Assembly (NCBI GenBank): GCA_004295885.1
Contig: SEDG01000202.1
Coordinates: 1-6,208 of the forward strand
Source of the DNA: Pedobacter sp.
GTDB lineage: Bacteria > Bacteroidota > Bacteroidia > Sphingobacteriales > Sphingobacteriaceae
Reading direction: 5' to 3'
DNA length: 6,208 bases
Numbering within the stretch: position 1 is the stretch's first letter; every line of letters starts with the position of its first letter. Shown here piece by piece: positions 5,747-6,208 of the stretch. Position numbers and translations under genes: made by a program. The notes beneath the pieces were generated by a model. The model saw only the letters and a program-made list of their open reading frames with translations. It had not been told where the DNA came from and did not search any database.

Positions 5747-6208
5747 GAAAATAGCCATTGTTGGTCCTGAAAGCACGGGCAAATCTACCATGTCTATCGC
5801 ATTGGCGAAGCATTACAATGTGCCTTGGGTACCAGAGTATGCTCGTTATTATTGCTCCTCATTAACGGCAGACTGTACATTACAAGATGAGATTAATATG
5901 TTTCACGGTCAGGTTGCTTTAGAAGAATCTGTTTTGGCAACGGCCGACACTGAATTTATTATTTGCGATACCACCTTCGCGACCGTAAAAATTTGGAGTG
6001 ATGAATTTTTTGGCAATACACCTCAAGTTGTTTTGGACGGGTTAAAAAATCAACCTTATGACTTTTATCTTTTATTAGATATTGATTTGCCTTGGCAAGA
6101 TGACCCACTAAGAGATTTTCCGCACATGCGTGAACACTTTATGGGTGTTTGGCATAAAGAATTAAAAGCATTAAATGCAAATTATACAGTAATTGGAGGT
6201 ATTGAAAC
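5730..6208 (+). CDS. NadR-type ribosylnicotinamide kinase, GTG start, 3' end beyond window
   Basis: The kinase phosphorylates nicotinamide riboside to NMN with ATP, trapping what PnuC imports. I translated 159 codons, most of a family usually near 175-190 residues. The P-loop is GPESTGKST (12-20), followed by VPEYARYY (34-41), the conserved nucleoside-side motif of NadR kinases, a Walker B-like FIICDTTF (76-83), and YDFYLLLDIDLPWQDDPLRD (110-129), typical of the NadR C-terminal domain, with an arginine-containing segment after it. The adenylyltransferase domain that precedes this kinase in E. coli NadR is absent, so NMN must be adenylylated by another enzyme. The frame opens after TAG at 5709-5711 and its first ATG (5790) lies past the P-loop, so GTG at 5730 is the only sensible start; GGAG (5715-5718) lies 11 nt upstream. 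It overlaps pnuC by 17 nt in another frame, implying translational coupling. Confidence 0.9.
   Translation, partial: MNKAIKKIAIVGPESTGKSTMSIALAKHYNVPWVPEYARYYCSSLTADCTLQDEINMFHGQVALEESVLATADTEFIICDTTFATVKIWSDEFFGNTPQVVLDGLKNQPYDFYLLLDIDLPWQDDPLRDFPHMREHFMGVWHKELKALNANYTVIGGIE

Noticed and set aside
5790..5792. First ATG of the kinase frame as start codon
   Set aside because: It lies after the P-loop and would delete the ATP-binding site; GTG at 5730 keeps the whole domain.
5583..5813. Minus-strand frame across the pnuC/kinase junction
   Set aside because: It is antisense to conserved PnuC helices and the kinase P-loop; its Arg/His/Cys-rich composition is shadow-like.

Overview
The window is a 6.2 kb piece of chromosome from a member of the Bacteroidota, most likely Sphingobacteriaceae or Pedobacter-like; the genus is a guess. 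The evidence is AT-rich DNA, starts without Shine-Dalgarno sequences, promoter-like TAnnTTTG boxes instead of sigma70 -10 boxes, small secreted proteins typical of the phylum, and a carbamoyl-phosphate synthase large subunit that lacks the C-terminal allosteric domain.

Left half, minus strand (1-3600). carB (86-2983) makes carbamoyl phosphate for pyrimidine and arginine synthesis. It appears to be its own transcription unit: a promoter-like box at 3089-3096, a leader of about 100 nt with two inverted repeats, and a strong intrinsic terminator at 16-53. carA is not adjacent. Upstream lies a small secreted protein with a carboxypeptidase-regulatory-like beta-sandwich (3192-3509), also with its own terminator (3142-3166) and promoter-like box (3591-3598).

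Middle, plus strand (3695-5076). Two exported proteins of unknown function: a 173-residue lipoprotein (3695-4216), followed by two hairpins of which the second is a textbook terminator, and a 222-residue AT-rich secreted protein (4408-5076). Between them sits a near-perfect 17-bp inverted repeat with a 3-nt loop (4331-4367) that no gene explains.

Right end, plus strand (5123-6208). pnuC encodes a seven-helix vitamin transporter. It overlaps by 17 nt the GTG start of a NadR-type ribosylnicotinamide kinase that runs off the window. Together they make a nicotinamide riboside salvage pair: PnuC lets the nucleoside in and the kinase phosphorylates it to NMN, trapping it for NAD synthesis. The overlap implies translational coupling.

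I did not find a clearly new system. The points most worth a second look are the hairpin at 4331-4367 and the protein-like minus-strand reading beside it, the carB leader, and the coupled salvage pair. No tRNA, rRNA, CRISPR array, insertion sequence or known riboswitch was recognised.
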